Below are positions 45,523 through 57,649 of a stretch of 64,000 bases of DNA, in pieces (within the stretch, counting starts at the first letter, position 1; each line of letters opens with the position of its first letter). The stretch covers positions 163,501 to 227,500 of the forward strand of contig JACEFZ010018304.1 of assembly GCA_014155875.1 (NCBI GenBank), read 5' to 3'. The stretch comes from Cepaea nemoralis. Its lineage: Eukaryota; Mollusca; Gastropoda; Stylommatophora; Helicidae. A program made the position numbers and the translations under genes. The notes beneath the pieces are model-generated. The model saw only the letters and a program-made list of their open reading frames with translations, searched no databases and was not told the origin of the DNA.

Positions 45523-45670
45523 TTGTCAGCTTTGGCATCTCCTCAGCTGGTGAAGTCATCACTGTTTGTCTGGAGGCATCCTTCACCCCGTAGACGAGCT
45601 CATGTTGTCGATACAAGCGATGGTGGCGGAGCCGGCCTAACAATTCCTCAAATAGGGCTTTCTCTTTCAC
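45523..45670 (-). CDS. OSBPL3/6/7: ORP exon 5: end of PH domain and linker
   Basis: 148 bases, 49 codons plus one base, acceptor ttaaacacag, donor GTAAGG. It encodes VKEKALFEELLGRLRHHRLY, RQHELVYGVKDASRQT, VMTSPAEEMPKLT. The C-terminal PH helix and LRHHRLYRQ are diagnostic of ORP3/6/7. Vertebrate members read about VKSQDWFDAWVSKLRHHRLY here; both Trp positions are Leu in this sequence, including the near-invariant PH Trp. Confidence 0.97.
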
Positions 45671-45689
45671 CTGTGTTTAACAAAAAGCT

Positions 45690-46190
45690 AAGTCAGGTCT
45701 TGGTTAGATATGACTGAGCTTACGTATGACAGTAGGCGGTGCTACTTGCTTTCTGTTAGCGGTGAATTTTAGGCGGTGATCGCCAAATCCGACACCCCAC
45801 ATTGTGCCAATAGCTTTGGGCAGAGGAGTACAATTGGGAGGGTACAAACCTTACCCTAATGCGAGGAAATGCAGCCTAGACTAAATGTCATGGTAAGGCA
45901 GACCAGGCCCTAACCCTTGTTCAGCTATTGGTCTAGGATCTAAGCTCCGACAGGCAGATAGTTAGAGCATTGCCTTGCTGATCCAGTGGCTTCTGCAGCT
46001 TATCTTGTTCCAGGTGTATTGGTGTTACTTTTCCTATAGAATATACTAGGCAGGCAGAGGGATCATGTGACATGGGCAACACATGGTCTATAAATTCAAC
46101 TCTGGCTTTGTGCAAAGGAGAGGTTTAACTCCATTTTATACACTATCGTTTGTCAAGACAGCAAGGTGCCAGTCATTATTATTATTATTT
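45690..46190 (+). mobile_element. Dispersed repeat family 6, full copy with (ATT)n end
   Basis: From gtcttggttagatatgactg through gctttctgttagcggtgaat, gaggaaatgcagcctagact to tgtcaagacagcaaggtgcc and attattattattt. It begins only about 20 bases beyond the acceptor of exon 5. Confidence 0.8.
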
Positions 46191-46239
46191 AGATGGGAAA
46201 TGTAATCTAAAAATAAAAACCAACAACAAGCAATGTATT

Positions 46240-46500
46240 TTTATGAATTTGTTTGTGCTCGTTTTGAACATGATTTTTGCATATGGGCTACCTTTCCCTA
46301 TTACCAGTGTCCCTCTCCATCAGTGAACCCACTCCAATTTCAGAGGTACTTATAATTTATGTCCCCAAGTTAAGGACAAGAAATCAACATTTCAATGCAG
46401 TTGGCTGATGCAAGGGTTGAATCCGCTTCTTGGCCATCAACACATCAGAAGTTTCAGAGCAATTGCTCTGATCCATTTGACCATGTTGATGAAGAATCAA
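46240..46500 (-). mobile_element. tRNA-derived SINE, family 1, copy G (diverged)
   Basis: On the minus strand: acatggtcaaatggatcaga head, gtgttgatggccaagaagcg, box B-like GGATTCAACCC, and cactgatggagagggacact in the body. It lies directly left of the mariner insertion. Confidence 0.75.
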
Positions 46501-46512
46501 CATCGTAGTATA

Positions 46513-47845
46513 AGGGGCGTTCATTTGAAATCCGTTTGTGCTGCACCGCGCGTAATAGCGCACATTGAACATGATTATGTCATGTGATAACTACTGACCA
46601 ATGAATAAAAGAGCACATGCTTATCGTCCCATGATGCATAGGTTCTGTTTCTGACCATTGAGAAAATGGCTGCGTTGATCCAAAATCCATCCAAAGAAGC
46701 TCAAAGAGCGGTGATTCAGTTTCTTTGATTTGAAGGATGTCGACCAGTGGACATTCATCGAAGAATTCAGGCAGCGTACAGTAACAAATGTATGTTGAAA
46801 ACAACAGTGACAGACTGGGCATGAATGTTCCGGAAAGGACGTCAGTTCACGACAGATCTTCAGATGGCTGGGTCAAGCGCATATTGTTGCAACAGAAAAA
46901 ACCATTGCCAAAATTGATGCAGCAGTACAGATGAACCGTTGTCGAAGCATACGTTCGCTAGCGAAAGAATTTGATGTGTCAATTGGGACAATTCAAAAGG
47001 TCGTTCGTAAGAAACTGCAATATCGGAAGGTGTGTTCACAGTGGGTACCTTGACCGACCACCAAAAAGAGGAACGCATGGGATGGTGTTTGAACCACTTG
47101 CTGCGTTACAGAGTGGAGGGTGATGCATTTCTCTTCCGCATAGTGGCAGGCGATGAATCATGGTGTCACCACTTTGAGCCGAGCAGCAAAAGAGAGAGCA
47201 TGCAATGGAAGCATGCTGGATCACCAAAAGCCAAAAAATTCAAGTTACAGGTTTCCGCTGGTAAGGTTATGCTGAGCGCATTTTTTGACCATGAAGGGCT
47301 ATTGTTGGCCGACTTTAAAGAACCTGGTGTCAACATCAACTCTACCCACTACTTGCAAACACTAGACAAGCTGCAAAAAGCCATCAAGAATAAACGACCC
47401 GGCATGCTTTCTCGCGGTGTGATTTTGTTGCACGATAATGCTCGTCCGCATGTCGCAAAGATTGTGCAGGAAGCATTAGCAAGGAAGAAGTGGGAAATTC
47501 TGCAACATCCAGCCTATAGTCCTGATTTGTCACCATGTGATTTTCATTTGTTCGGACCTCTAAAAAAAGCTCTCAAGGGGCAACGATTTCACACAGATGC
47601 AGACGTAATGAACGCGGTAAACACTTGGTTCAGTGAGCAACCACAATCCTTTTTTGCGGACGGCATTCGCCGCCTACCTAAGCAATGGGATGCTTGCCTG
47701 AATGCCTACGGCGACTTCTTCTGACCAACCCATGGTGCATAATTCATTCAAAATGAATGCTTTGTTTAATTCTACCACACCTGTTAATGTTTTTTTCATG
47801 CTTTTGTAATAAAGCCATTGGAACGGGTTTCAAATGAACGTCCCT
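46513..47845 (+). mobile_element. mariner element, 1.33 kb
   Basis: Inverted termini of about 25 bases: left AGGGGCGTTCATTTGAAATC and, on the other strand at the right, AGGGACGTTCATTTGAAACC. TA precedes the left end; the right flank reads AA, so one target base has probably changed. Length, ends and the enclosed DD34D transposase identify a Tc1/mariner-superfamily mariner. Confidence 0.95.
46666..47724 (+). pseudogene. mariner (DD34D) transposase, inactivated
   Basis: It starts MAALIQNPSKEAQRAVIQFL and meets TGA at 46726, then TGA at 46822. A frameshift near 46860 leads into the second helix-turn-helix part (RSLAKEFDVSIGTIQKVVRK). Another stop at 47051 and a shift lead into the open catalytic part to 47724. 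Catalytic residues are present: D of VAGDESW, D of LLHDNARPH and D of SPCDFHLF, with 34 residues between the second and third. Full-length family proteins have about 345 residues, which fits the span. The last 230 codons are intact. Confidence 0.95.
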
Positions 47846-47879
47846 AATACTTGGGACCAGGTCTAATTGCTCAATCTCT

Positions 47880-48270
47880 CCCAGCATAATTTCAAGAGTT
47901 AGTTGTGGTTCCAACTTCACAGCATAGGGTCACCCCACAATGCTCTGTTCCAGTGCCAATGAATATCACACAGAATGCTCCACACTAACCCATGTGAAAA
48001 TCAGAACAGAAAGCAGTTCCGACAAACCAGCAGCACAAACAGGCATACATGCATAAAGCCGCAGCCAGAATGCCAACACACCTGTCTGCCACTAAAATTA
48101 AGTTTATCATCGACGGAAGCAGCAGTTATTAGCACACACATAACTGCATAAGGCAAAATAAGCTCATTCAGTAACCGCCTATCTGGCATTTTTCCGAACA
48201 TGCAGTTCACAGTGTAAACAATTGCGAACATTTGTAAAAGCATTCCACACAAAATCCACAGCTCAAAGTA
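47880..48270. repeat. Dispersed repeat family 7
   Basis: The segment ttccaacttcacagcatagg, aatgctctgttccagtgcca, atgctccacactaacccatg is shared with 60065-60200. The class is unknown. Bases 48271-48950 show nothing recognisable. Confidence 0.6.
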
Positions 48271-48954
48271 TTGCTCCACACACTTAACTCAGCAGCTGGG
48301 CAACAGAATCATGTACTACCAGTCTAACATAAGAAAAATGTGAAAGCAAACTGTAGCCAGAAGCAAAAACACACCATAGACCTTAACAGCTCAAAAGCCT
48401 ATCCACCATATTGGAAGTTCAAGTGTGTGGATACTGACTGTTATATGCTGGTTACCTATCTGCATACTGGATCCACCTTGTCTGCTGTTGAGTTCAATTG
48501 TAAGCTCAACTTCCTACTCCAACAGCCACAGATGAGAGGATCCACTAAGAGATGTGTCACCATACAACAAGCTGCCTTTTACTGTCCGCAGCATATCCCT
48601 TCTGTCCATCATCATCTCTCAATAATAGGTGCATAAACCAGTACAAACTGCTATAGAATAATAAACACAATAGTAGTAATGGAAGCAGAAAGGATACAAA
48701 ATGGACAACTCAATTAACACTTCCAGATAAAATTATCAAAAGATGTAAATGACCTAACAAATCTACCAGTAGTTGTTAGCCCTAAAATTCAGAACAATGA
48801 ATAATGACAAAAGCTTTCAGCCATTCAGCCACACACAAAAAACAAAACAAAATAATAACAGTTATAATAATCTGAAAACAATGGCAAAAGCTTGTAAAAA
48901 TTACTAACAATCTAAGTATAATGACAAAACAATTACAATCAAAATGGTTTACCA

Positions 48955-49200
48955 TCTTTTTTTTTGTGTGTGCATATCCCTTACAGGACGTTGCAGTCAA
49001 CACCAGCATTTTTCAGCTGCTGTTGATGTACTAGGCAAGATTACGCTCAGTAGTTTGCCACTGCTTTCTGAGCGACCAGCTCATATACCCTGTAAGTTAC
49101 TGACGCAGCAAGAACCGCTACCAATTCTCGTGCACTTCACGTCACTCACAAGAGTTTGCTGGATTACAGAGAAAAACGCTAACCCCTAGGCCAGGGAGAC
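48955..49200 (-). mobile_element. SINE family 2, diverged
   Basis: From gcatatcccttacaggacgt through cagtagtttgccactgcttt to cgctaacccctaggccaggg. The right end reads, on the minus strand, ctggcctaggggttagcgtt, a clear box A. Confidence 0.65.
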
Positions 49201-49289
49201 CGGCATTTACCATCTGCAACATCAAAGTTGCTAACGACGACGACAATTGCAGTCATAATACCTAGCCATCTTAAGGTAATTACGCAAAC

Positions 49290-49480
49290 TTTGCGGCCAA
49301 AAAGGGGCTTACAATCCAAGAACAATGACAAAACACTGCGGCCAAAAAAGGCTTACAATCCAAAAACAATGACAAAACATTGCGGCCAAATAAGGCTTAC
49401 AATCCAAGAACAATGACAAAACATTGTAGCCAAAAATAGCTCAGTATCTAAAAACAACCACAAAGCATTGCTGCCAAAAC
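49290..49480. repeat. 44-45-bp repeat, five copies
   Basis: Units of tgcggccaaaaaaggcttac plus aatccaagaacaatgacaaaa starting at 49292, 49337, 49381 and 49425; a degenerate last unit reaches about 49515, within 15 bases of the donor of exon 4. Confidence 0.93.
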
Positions 49481-49534
49481 AAAAATGAGCCTACCACCAA
49501 AGAAGAATGAGAAAACACACAGGAAACTACCTAC

Positions 49535-49648
49535 CTTGATGTGGTGGACCTGCTCCTCTGCATCTATGTCCAGCAGCTGACTGTGGTGCTTGTAAGTGAC
49601 CACTGCCAGGCCAATGTCCATGATGCCATGGTACTTGCCTTTCTGTAT
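49535..49648 (-). CDS. OSBPL3/6/7: ORP exon 4: PH domain core
   Basis: 38 codons, phase 0 to 0, acceptor gtccacag, donor GTAGGT. It encodes IQKGKYHGIMDIGLAVVTYK, HHSQLLDIDAEEQVHHIK. IQKGKxHGxxDxGL and DxxxEExxxHxK are the family's PH strands, so this is certain. The acceptor is immediately preceded (in gene sense) by the 27-bp satellite, which supplies the whole upstream intron border, including the place where branch point and pyrimidine tract should be. Confidence 0.97.
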
Positions 49649-49649
49649 C

Positions 49650-52509
49650 TGTGGACGTACATTACACAGACATATCAACTGATGTATATTACACAGACAT
49701 ATCAATGGATGTATATTACACAGACATATCAATGGACATACATTACACAGACATATCAATGGATGTATATTACACAGACATATCAATGGATGTATATTAC
49801 ACAGACATATCAATGGACGTATATTACACAGACATATCAATGGACATATATTACACAGACATATCAATGGATGTATATTACACAGACATATCAATGGATG
49901 TATATTACACAGACATATCAATGGATGTATATTACACAGACATATCAATGGATGTATATTACACAGACATATCAATGGATGTATATTACACAGACATATC
50001 AATGGACGTACATTACACAGACATATCAATGGACATACATTACACAGACATATCAATGGATGTATATTACACAGACATATCAATGGATGTATATTACACA
50101 GACATATCAATGGATGTATATTACACAGACATATCAATGGATGTATATTACACAGACATATCAATGGACATACATTACACAGACATATCAATGGATGTAT
50201 ATTACACAGACATATCAATGGACATACATTACACAGACATATCAATGGACATATATTACACAGACATATCAATGGACATATATTACACAGACATATCAAT
50301 GGACATATATTACACAGACATATCAATGGACATACATTACACAGACATATCAATGGATGTATATTACACAGACATATCAATGGATGTATATTACACAGAC
50401 ATATCAATGGATGTATATTACACAGACATATCAATGGACATACATTACACAGACATATCAATGGATGTATATTACACAGACATATCAATGGATGTATATT
50501 ACACAGACATATCAATGGACATACATTACACAGACATATCAATGGACATATATTACACAGACATATCAATGGACATATATTACACAGACATATCAATGGA
50601 CGTATATTACACAGACATATCAATGGATGTATATTACACAGACATATCAATGGACGTACATTACACAGACATATCAACTGATGTATATTACACAGACATA
50701 TCAACTGATGTATATTACACAGACATATCAATGGATGTATATTACACAGACATATCAATGGATGTATATTACACAGACATATCAACTGATGTATATTACA
50801 CAGACATATCAATGGATGTATATTACACAGACATATCAACTGATGTATATTACACAGACATATCAATGGACATATATTACACAGACATATCAATGGATGT
50901 ATATTACACAGACATATCAATGGATGTATATTACACAGACATATCAATGGATGTATATTACACAGACATATCAATGGACGTATATTACACAGACATATCA
51001 ATGGATGTATATTACATAGACATATCAATGGACGTACATTACACAGACATATCAACTGATGTATATTACACAAACATATCAATGGATGTATATTACACAG
51101 ACATATCAATGGATGTATATTACACAGACATATCAACTGATGTATATTACACAGACATATCAATGGATGTATATTACACAGACATATCAATGGACATATA
51201 TTACACAGACATATCAATGGACGTATATTACACAGACATATCAATGGATGTATATTACACAGACATATCAATGGACGTATATTACACAGACATATCAATG
51301 GATGTATATTACACAGACATATCAATGGACGTACATTACACAGACATATCAACTGATGTATATTACACAGACATATCAACTGATGTATATTACACAGACA
51401 TATCAATGGATGTATATTACACAGACATATCAATGGACATATATTACACAGACATATCAATGGATGTATATTACACAGACATATCAATGGATGTATATTA
51501 CACAGACATATCAATGGATGTATATTACACAGACATATCAATGGATGTATATTACACAGACATATCAATGGACATACATTACGCAGACATATCAATGGAC
51601 GTATATTACACAGACATATCAACTGATGTATATTACACAGACATATCAATGGATGTATATTACACAGACATATCAATGGATGTATATTACACAGACATAT
51701 CAATGGACATACATTACGCAGACATATCAATGGACGTATATTACACAGACATATCAACTGATGTATATTACACAGACATATCAATGGACGTATATTACAC
51801 AGACATATCAATGGACGTATATTACACAGACATATCAATGGACATACATTACGCAGACATATCAATGGATGTATATTACACAGACATATCAATGGACGTA
51901 TATTACACAGACATATCAATGGATGTATATTACACAGACATATCAATGGACGTACATTACACAGACATATCAACTGATGTATATTACACAGACATAACTG
52001 ATGTATATTACACAGACATATCAATGGACGTATATTACACAGACATATCAATGGACGTATATTACACAGACATATCAATGGACGTATATTACACAGACAT
52101 ATCAATGGACGTATATTACACAGACATATCAATGGATGTATATTACACAGACATATCAATGGACATATATTACACAGACATATAAATGGACATACGTTAC
52201 GCAGACATATCAATGGACATATATTACACAGACATATCAATGGACATATATTACACAGACATATCAATGGACATATATTACACAGACATATCAACTGATG
52301 TATATTACACAGACATATCAATGGATGTATATTACACAGACATATCAATGGATGTATATTACACAGACATATCAATGGATGTATATTACACAGACATATC
52401 AATGGACATATATTACACAGACATATCAATGGACATACGTTACGCAGACATATCAACTGATGTACATTACACAGACATATCAATGGACATACATTACACA
52501 GACATATCA
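49650..52509. repeat. 27-bp satellite, about 106 copies, abutting a 3' splice site
   Basis: The unit acacagacatatcaatggat plus gtatatt, with variation at two or three fixed positions (gatgtata/gacatata/gacgtata and aatgg/aactg). Because 27 is a multiple of three and the unit lacks stops in several frames, it is open on the minus strand for about 950 codons (LICLCNIHP) and on the plus strand in two frames (YITQTYQWM and DVYYTDISM). The minus-strand frame is continuous with exon 4. Confidence 0.98.
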
Positions 52510-54249
52510 AGAGAGCGAGAGAGAGAGAGGGTTAGAAACAGAGGGAGGGAGAGAAAAGAAAAGGAGAGAATGGGAGAAAGGGAGAGAATGAGAGAGAGTG
52601 ACGGAGGGAAGGAGGGACAGAGACAGGCCTCAACCCAATCTATAAGTAACAGTTTAGGCGTCAACACAATCTATAAGTAAAAGTTTAGGTCACAACACAA
52701 TCTATAAGTAAACCTTTAGGCCACAACACAATCTATAAATAAAAGTTTAGCCACAACACAATCTATAAGTATCAGTTTAGGAAACAACACAATCTATAAG
52801 TAAAAGTTTAGGCCACAACACAATATATAAGTATCAGTTTAGGAAATAACACAATCTATAAGTAAAATTTTAGGTCACAACACAATCTATAAGTAAAAGT
52901 TTAGGTCACAACACAATCTATAAGTAAAAGTTTAGGCCACAACACAATCTATAAGTAAAAGTTTAGGCCACAACACAACTATATAAGTAAAGTTTAGGTC
53001 ACAACACAATCTATAAGTAAAAGTTTAGGCCACAACACAATCTATAAGTAAAAGTTTAGGCCACAACACAACTATATAAGTAAAGTTTAGGTCACAACAC
53101 AATCTATAAGTAAAAGTTTAGGTCACAACACAATCTAAAAGTAAAAGTTTAGGCCACAACACAATCTATAAGTAAAAGTTTAGGCCACAACACAACATAT
53201 AAGTAAAAGTTTAGGTCACAACACAATCTATAAGTAAAAGTTTAGGTCACAACACAATCTATAAGTAAAAGTTTAGGCCACAACACAATCTATAAGTAAA
53301 AGTTTAGGCCACAACACAACATATAAGTAAAAGTTTAGGTCACAACACAATCTATAAGTAAAAGTTTAGGTCACAACACAATCTATAAGTAAAAGTTTAG
53401 GTCACAACACAATCTATAAGTAAAAGTTTAGGCCACAACACAATCTATAAGTAATAGTTTAGGCCACAACACAACATATAAGTAAAAGTTTAGGTCACAA
53501 CACAATCTATAAGTAAAAGTTTAGGCCACAACACAATCTAAAAGTAAAAGTTTAGGCCACAACACAACATATAAGTAAAAGTTTAGGCCACAACACAATC
53601 TATAAGTAAAAGTTTAGGTCACAACACAACATATAAGTAAAGTTTAGGTCACAACACAATCTATAAGTAAAAGTTTAGGTCACAACACAATCTATAAGTA
53701 AAAGTTTAGGCCACAACACAATCTATAAGTAAAAGTTTAGGTCACAACACAACATATAAGTAAAGTTTAGGTCACAACACAATCTATAAGTAAAGGGAGA
53801 TTTTATTACCAAACGTTTGGTAATAATGAGAGATTTTATTACCAAACATTTGGTAATAAAATCTCTCATTATTCCCAAACGGCTGGTCAAGTGACATTTA
53901 CTACCGCTGTCTGCTAGTCTGTCTTTTGTTTTCAAGCTCTTTTTGAACTTCAACTACATACATTAGTTTATTCCATAAAACTTTAATGTTCACATCTCAG
54001 TTAATGCCTTGATACGTAACTTACTTCTTAACGTTGAATTTGCGTACGCATGAGATGAAAGTAAGCCTGTAGATGACACTGCAACATTTGTTTTTATGAA
54101 CTCCGAAGTGAGGGTTCAAAGGTGACAAAGTTCACACAGGGTTAAATTGTTTGTTGAGTACTCTTCGTTTTTAGGACATTGGAGTCAACACCAGCATTTT
54201 TCAGCTGCTGTTGCAGCAAGTTTTACATTCAGTAGTTTGCCATTGATTT

Positions 54250-54740
54250 TTGAATGACCGGCTGCCAATCTCTCCCAGGTATTTACTTCTCGGTCTTCCC
54301 CTTGGCCTCTTCCCTTCGATCTTGCCAGTTGTCACCAAGTTCTCCAAGTCATTTCTTCTCATAACATGCCCAACACATTTTGACTGTCAACGTCTAATGT
54401 CTATAATCAGTTTACGATCTTCATTTGTTTCTTGAAGGACTTGTTCATTGGTTTTTTTTCTGTCCCTGGTATTCTTTGCATTTTCCTCAGAAACCACATT
54501 TATAGAGCCATCAGATGTTTTCAGCTTGACTGCTCATTGTCCAAGCTTCACATCCATATAAAAGTACAGGTTCTATTTAGCACTTCAACACTCTTTTTCT
54601 CGTTTCAATTGACATCTTTTTATTGGTCAGTATGTTTTTCATCTGACTAAATGTTACTTTTGCCATGGTGATTCTTGTTCAAGCTTCGAGTTTCTCAGTT
54701 CTATATTGTAGTTCGTAATGTTTAATATTTTGTTTATTAA
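54250..54740 (-). mobile_element. RTE-like C-terminal tail inside the foldback element
   Basis: The minus strand reads TNEDRKLIIDIRR, SKCVGHVMRRNDLENLVTTG, KIEGKRPRGRPRSKYLG. It resembles 6790-7205. A SINE family 2 fragment is joined to its low-coordinate end (54165-54260). Confidence 0.8.
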
Positions 54741-54771
54741 AAAATTTTTAATTTAAAAAATAAAAATTTGC

Positions 54772-54842
54772 AGGCGGAGAGACGAACCCCAGTCCCCACC
54801 ATAACAGGCGGAAACACTAACCACGACACCATCGAGGACACA
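54772..54842 (-). other. tRNA-like sequence (tRNA-Asp-like pseudogene or SINE head)
   Basis: On the minus strand: GTCCTCGATGGTGTCGTGGT (acceptor and box A), CCGCC-TGTTATG-GTGGGG as anticodon stem-loop and GGGGTTCGTCTCTCC as T arm. The anticodon position reads GTT. The T loop is altered and the acceptor ends pair poorly, so it is not likely to be a working tRNA gene. Confidence 0.6.
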
Positions 54843-55462
54843 ATAACATTTCCACAAACATTAATAATGTAGTCAAACCTACGTCACGTGATCACACGTG
54901 ACCGCGAATAATCACGTGACCAGCCGTTTGGGAATAATAAGAGATTTTATTACCAAACGTTTGGTGCATCCGCGAATAATCACGTGACCAGCTGTTTGGG
55001 AATAATGAGAAGATTTTATTACCAAACGTTTGGTAATAATCACTTCGTAAGTAAAAGTTTAGGCCACAACGCAATCTATAAGTAAAAGTTTAGGCCACAA
55101 CACAATCTATATGTAAAAGTTTAGGCCACAACACAATCTATAAGTAAAAGTTTAGGCCACAACACAATCTATAAGTAAAAGTTTAGGCCACAACACAGTC
55201 TATAAGTAAAAGTTTAAGCCACAACACAATCTATAAGTAAAAGTTTAGGCCACAATATAATCTATAAGTAAAAGTTTAGGCCACAACACAATCTATAAGT
55301 AAAAGTTTAGGCTACAGCACAATCTATGAGTCAAAGTTTAGGTCACAACACAATCTATAAGTAAAAGTTTAGACCACAACACAATCTATAAGTAAAAGTT
55401 TAGGTCACAACACAATCTATAAGTAAAAGTTTAGGCTACAACACAATCTAAAGTTTAGGCCA

Positions 55463-57280
55463 CAAGGCGAAATGGACATATGGTGCTAGACCTAAGCTGG
55501 TGTCACGAAACTGCAGTTTAGTGATTCCTTGATAACATACATATCAAAATGCAATATCGGAGGGTTAACAATCGTGTACTTCATTCTGAGATGAGGACGA
55601 ATAAAAGATCATTGACCGACAAATATGAAAATAGGATCCAGGTGTTCGCCGAGTCATTGCTTGATGATCTGACCGGACACGGGAAACGGTACGATCGCGC
55701 TGGGGGAAACTTCGACACCGGACAAACACAGCGGGAGACGGTGATCAGAGAATAGATTTCTTTGAAGGGCGCCCAGCGATGAACGGCGGAACAGCGTAAC
55801 AACGAAGAGAAACGAACAACTAACCACTACGTGATTTCACCGCTTTTTGAGGGGAAGGATACGGCAAATTTGATTGTAGATCAAACAATCAGCGTAGGAT
55901 TGGACACTTGTTATAAATAGTAGCAACTGAGGTTTCTAGTTAGTGTGTGTTCCAAACTGGGCTGAATGAGATATGCTCCTGAGTGGGGAAAGAAATACAC
56001 GTCCCTAATGGTTTAAAGAAGATGGGATATTAGTGTGTTATTCGCTAGTGTATTTCGATTCCAGGAGGATAAGTGCATATATAAGGTATTAATACTTTAG
56101 AGTAATAGTTTAGCATAGGACCATAGATGTGTAAGCATAGCGTTTATCATTGCTTTCTATTAGTGAATAAGTTAGACTTTGATGAATTCATATGTCTTAT
56201 GTGGGTGTTTACTTCGGAAGCCTTGTCATTATGGCTGGAGAAGGACACTTGCATAAGTAGTATTAAGTGGCAGACACTTATCACTGGATCTGTTATACTT
56301 TTCACAGGTTCAACTCCTATCCGGATATAACGAGAAGATAGACACATACTTCGTGTGTGCTGGAAAAGCTTTGAAGATAAAACTAAAGGCATTTCATTTG
56401 TGGGGAGAGCAAATACCCCAATAAACCAAGTAATAAATTAGACAGGATCAAAGAAGAAATAAACTATACTTTTAAAGGAACTTTGAAAAAGAAGATCCAG
56501 ATAACTAACGTAATAAGGAAAAAAGGAATATAAGTTTGCAGAAAGCAAAGCAAAATAACAATACCTACGTCCTTGTAGGCATAGACAATAGACAAGTAAA
56601 AACATTGCTACTCATAGAGACAATATGCTGAACTGTGGTGATGTGGTGTTTTTTCAATGTCGGATAAATACTGTCATGAAACAGACTCGGGCGAAGTCAT
56701 AAACTGACTGGATTATTATTACTGTACAGTGATACAGCGGTGAACGGTTTTGTTTCATTCAATAACGGATTTACCGTCAGACTCAAGCATACGGATCATC
56801 CAGGGTGAGATCTTTCCTGTTTGATGTGCTGTCCTGTGGTTTTGCAAAATGAGTGGGCGAGATGTGACACCGCTACTAGACATTCAGAGTTCATTCTGGC
56901 ACCAACAGTAGAATACACTATCAACTACGCTTACACAGTCCATACATACACCAGACATAGTTTTTATTAATAAATCTTTTATTTATCGTTGAAAGGAACT
57001 GTTGTCGGAGTATGTGTTGAGGGAATAACCGAGAGAGTGAAAGAAATAGATATATGGAAGGGAAGACAGAAGGGAGGAGTGTAGACAGAAGTCAGTCAAT
57101 AATCCCAACAGAGAATAAGTTTGAAGATGTGCTTGTTGATTCCACATTCCTCCCGGGAAAACAAGTGACAGCTGGAAGGGCCGAAAGTAAGACGGGCCTG
57201 CGTGCCCAATTTGTAACCCTTTTAAAATAAAGTTGAATTGAAAAAAAAGTTGTAAAGAATTGTCATAGACCAGTCTACAC
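55463..57280. other. Unassigned 1.8-kb block
   Basis: Less repetitive than its surroundings. It contains a 68-codon plus-strand frame (55549-55755, MQYRRVNNRVLHSEMRTNKR..) that matches nothing I know. Near 57175-57245 there is a LINE-like 3' end (gggccgaaagtaagacgggc, AATAAAGTT, A-rich), shared with 4440-4500. So part or all of this block may be a truncated retroelement in plus orientation. Confidence 0.4.
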
Positions 57281-57354
57281 TGCAGTGGTCATGTGGTCAG
57301 TGTCACACTGGCCACGGTCACTTTCTCAAGACATTTCCTGGTGCCTATTTTAGG

Positions 57355-57620
57355 CACTAGAACATTATATACAACAATGAAAAAGAGACAAACAGTTGCC
57401 TTTGGGCATGTGTTGAGAAGAGAGGTGTTGGAGAACATCATGACAACTGGAAAGATCAATGGGAACAGAAGCAGAGGCCGACCAAGAGAAATGATGCTCG
57501 ATGGATTGAGACAGTAGCATGGAGGAATATCATCAGCAGAGTTGATCCAGAACACAAATGATCGCGACCTGTGGGAGAACATGAATGCCTACGCCAGCTA
57601 CCAGGGCACGTGATGATGAT
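57355..57620 (+). mobile_element. RTE-like C-terminal tail
   Basis: The plus strand reads RTLYTTMKKRQTVAFGHVLR, REVLENIMTTGKINGNRSRG, RPREMMLDGLRQ, stop, then a continued block to gtgatgatgatgatgac. It is the closest relative of 13600-14040. Confidence 0.85.
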
Positions 57621-57649
57621 GATGACTGTAGGCTGGATCGACATGACAG

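Larger units (their letters stand above)
53798..55036. mobile_element. Foldback/MITE-like element with palindromic ends
   Basis: The left arm (53841-53895: ACCAAACATTTGGTAATAAA, attcccaaacggctggtc) is the inverse of the right arm (54911-54965: gaccagccgtttgggaataa, ttattaccaaacgtttggt). The right arm is present twice (again about 54970-55033). A perfect palindrome, attaccaaacgtttggtaat, is at 53805-53824. Flanks read taagtaaa on both sides, a possible 8-bp target duplication, although the host repeat also contains that string. No transposase is present; other inserts sit inside it. Confidence 0.75.
52630..55462. repeat. 31-bp satellite, split by an insertion
   Basis: The unit aagtaaaagtttaggccaca plus acacaatctat fills 52630-53797 and 55038-55462. 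The two blocks share unit and register and flank the foldback element at 53798-55036. A GA-rich tract (52510-52620) joins it to the 27-bp satellite. Confidence 0.95.

Noticed and set aside
49448..52510. 1,020-codon minus-strand frame of LICLCNIHP repeats and two plus-strand frames of 9-residue repeats
   Set aside because: All are consequences of a 27-bp satellite lacking stops; the only real coding part is the ORP exon at 49535-49648. No start context, no non-repeat domain.
52630..53797. CRISPR-like regular 31-bp repeat
   Set aside because: There are no spacers; it is a plain satellite.
54772..54842. Functional tRNA gene
   Set aside because: The T loop is altered, acceptor pairing is poor, and it lies inside a foldback element with other debris.
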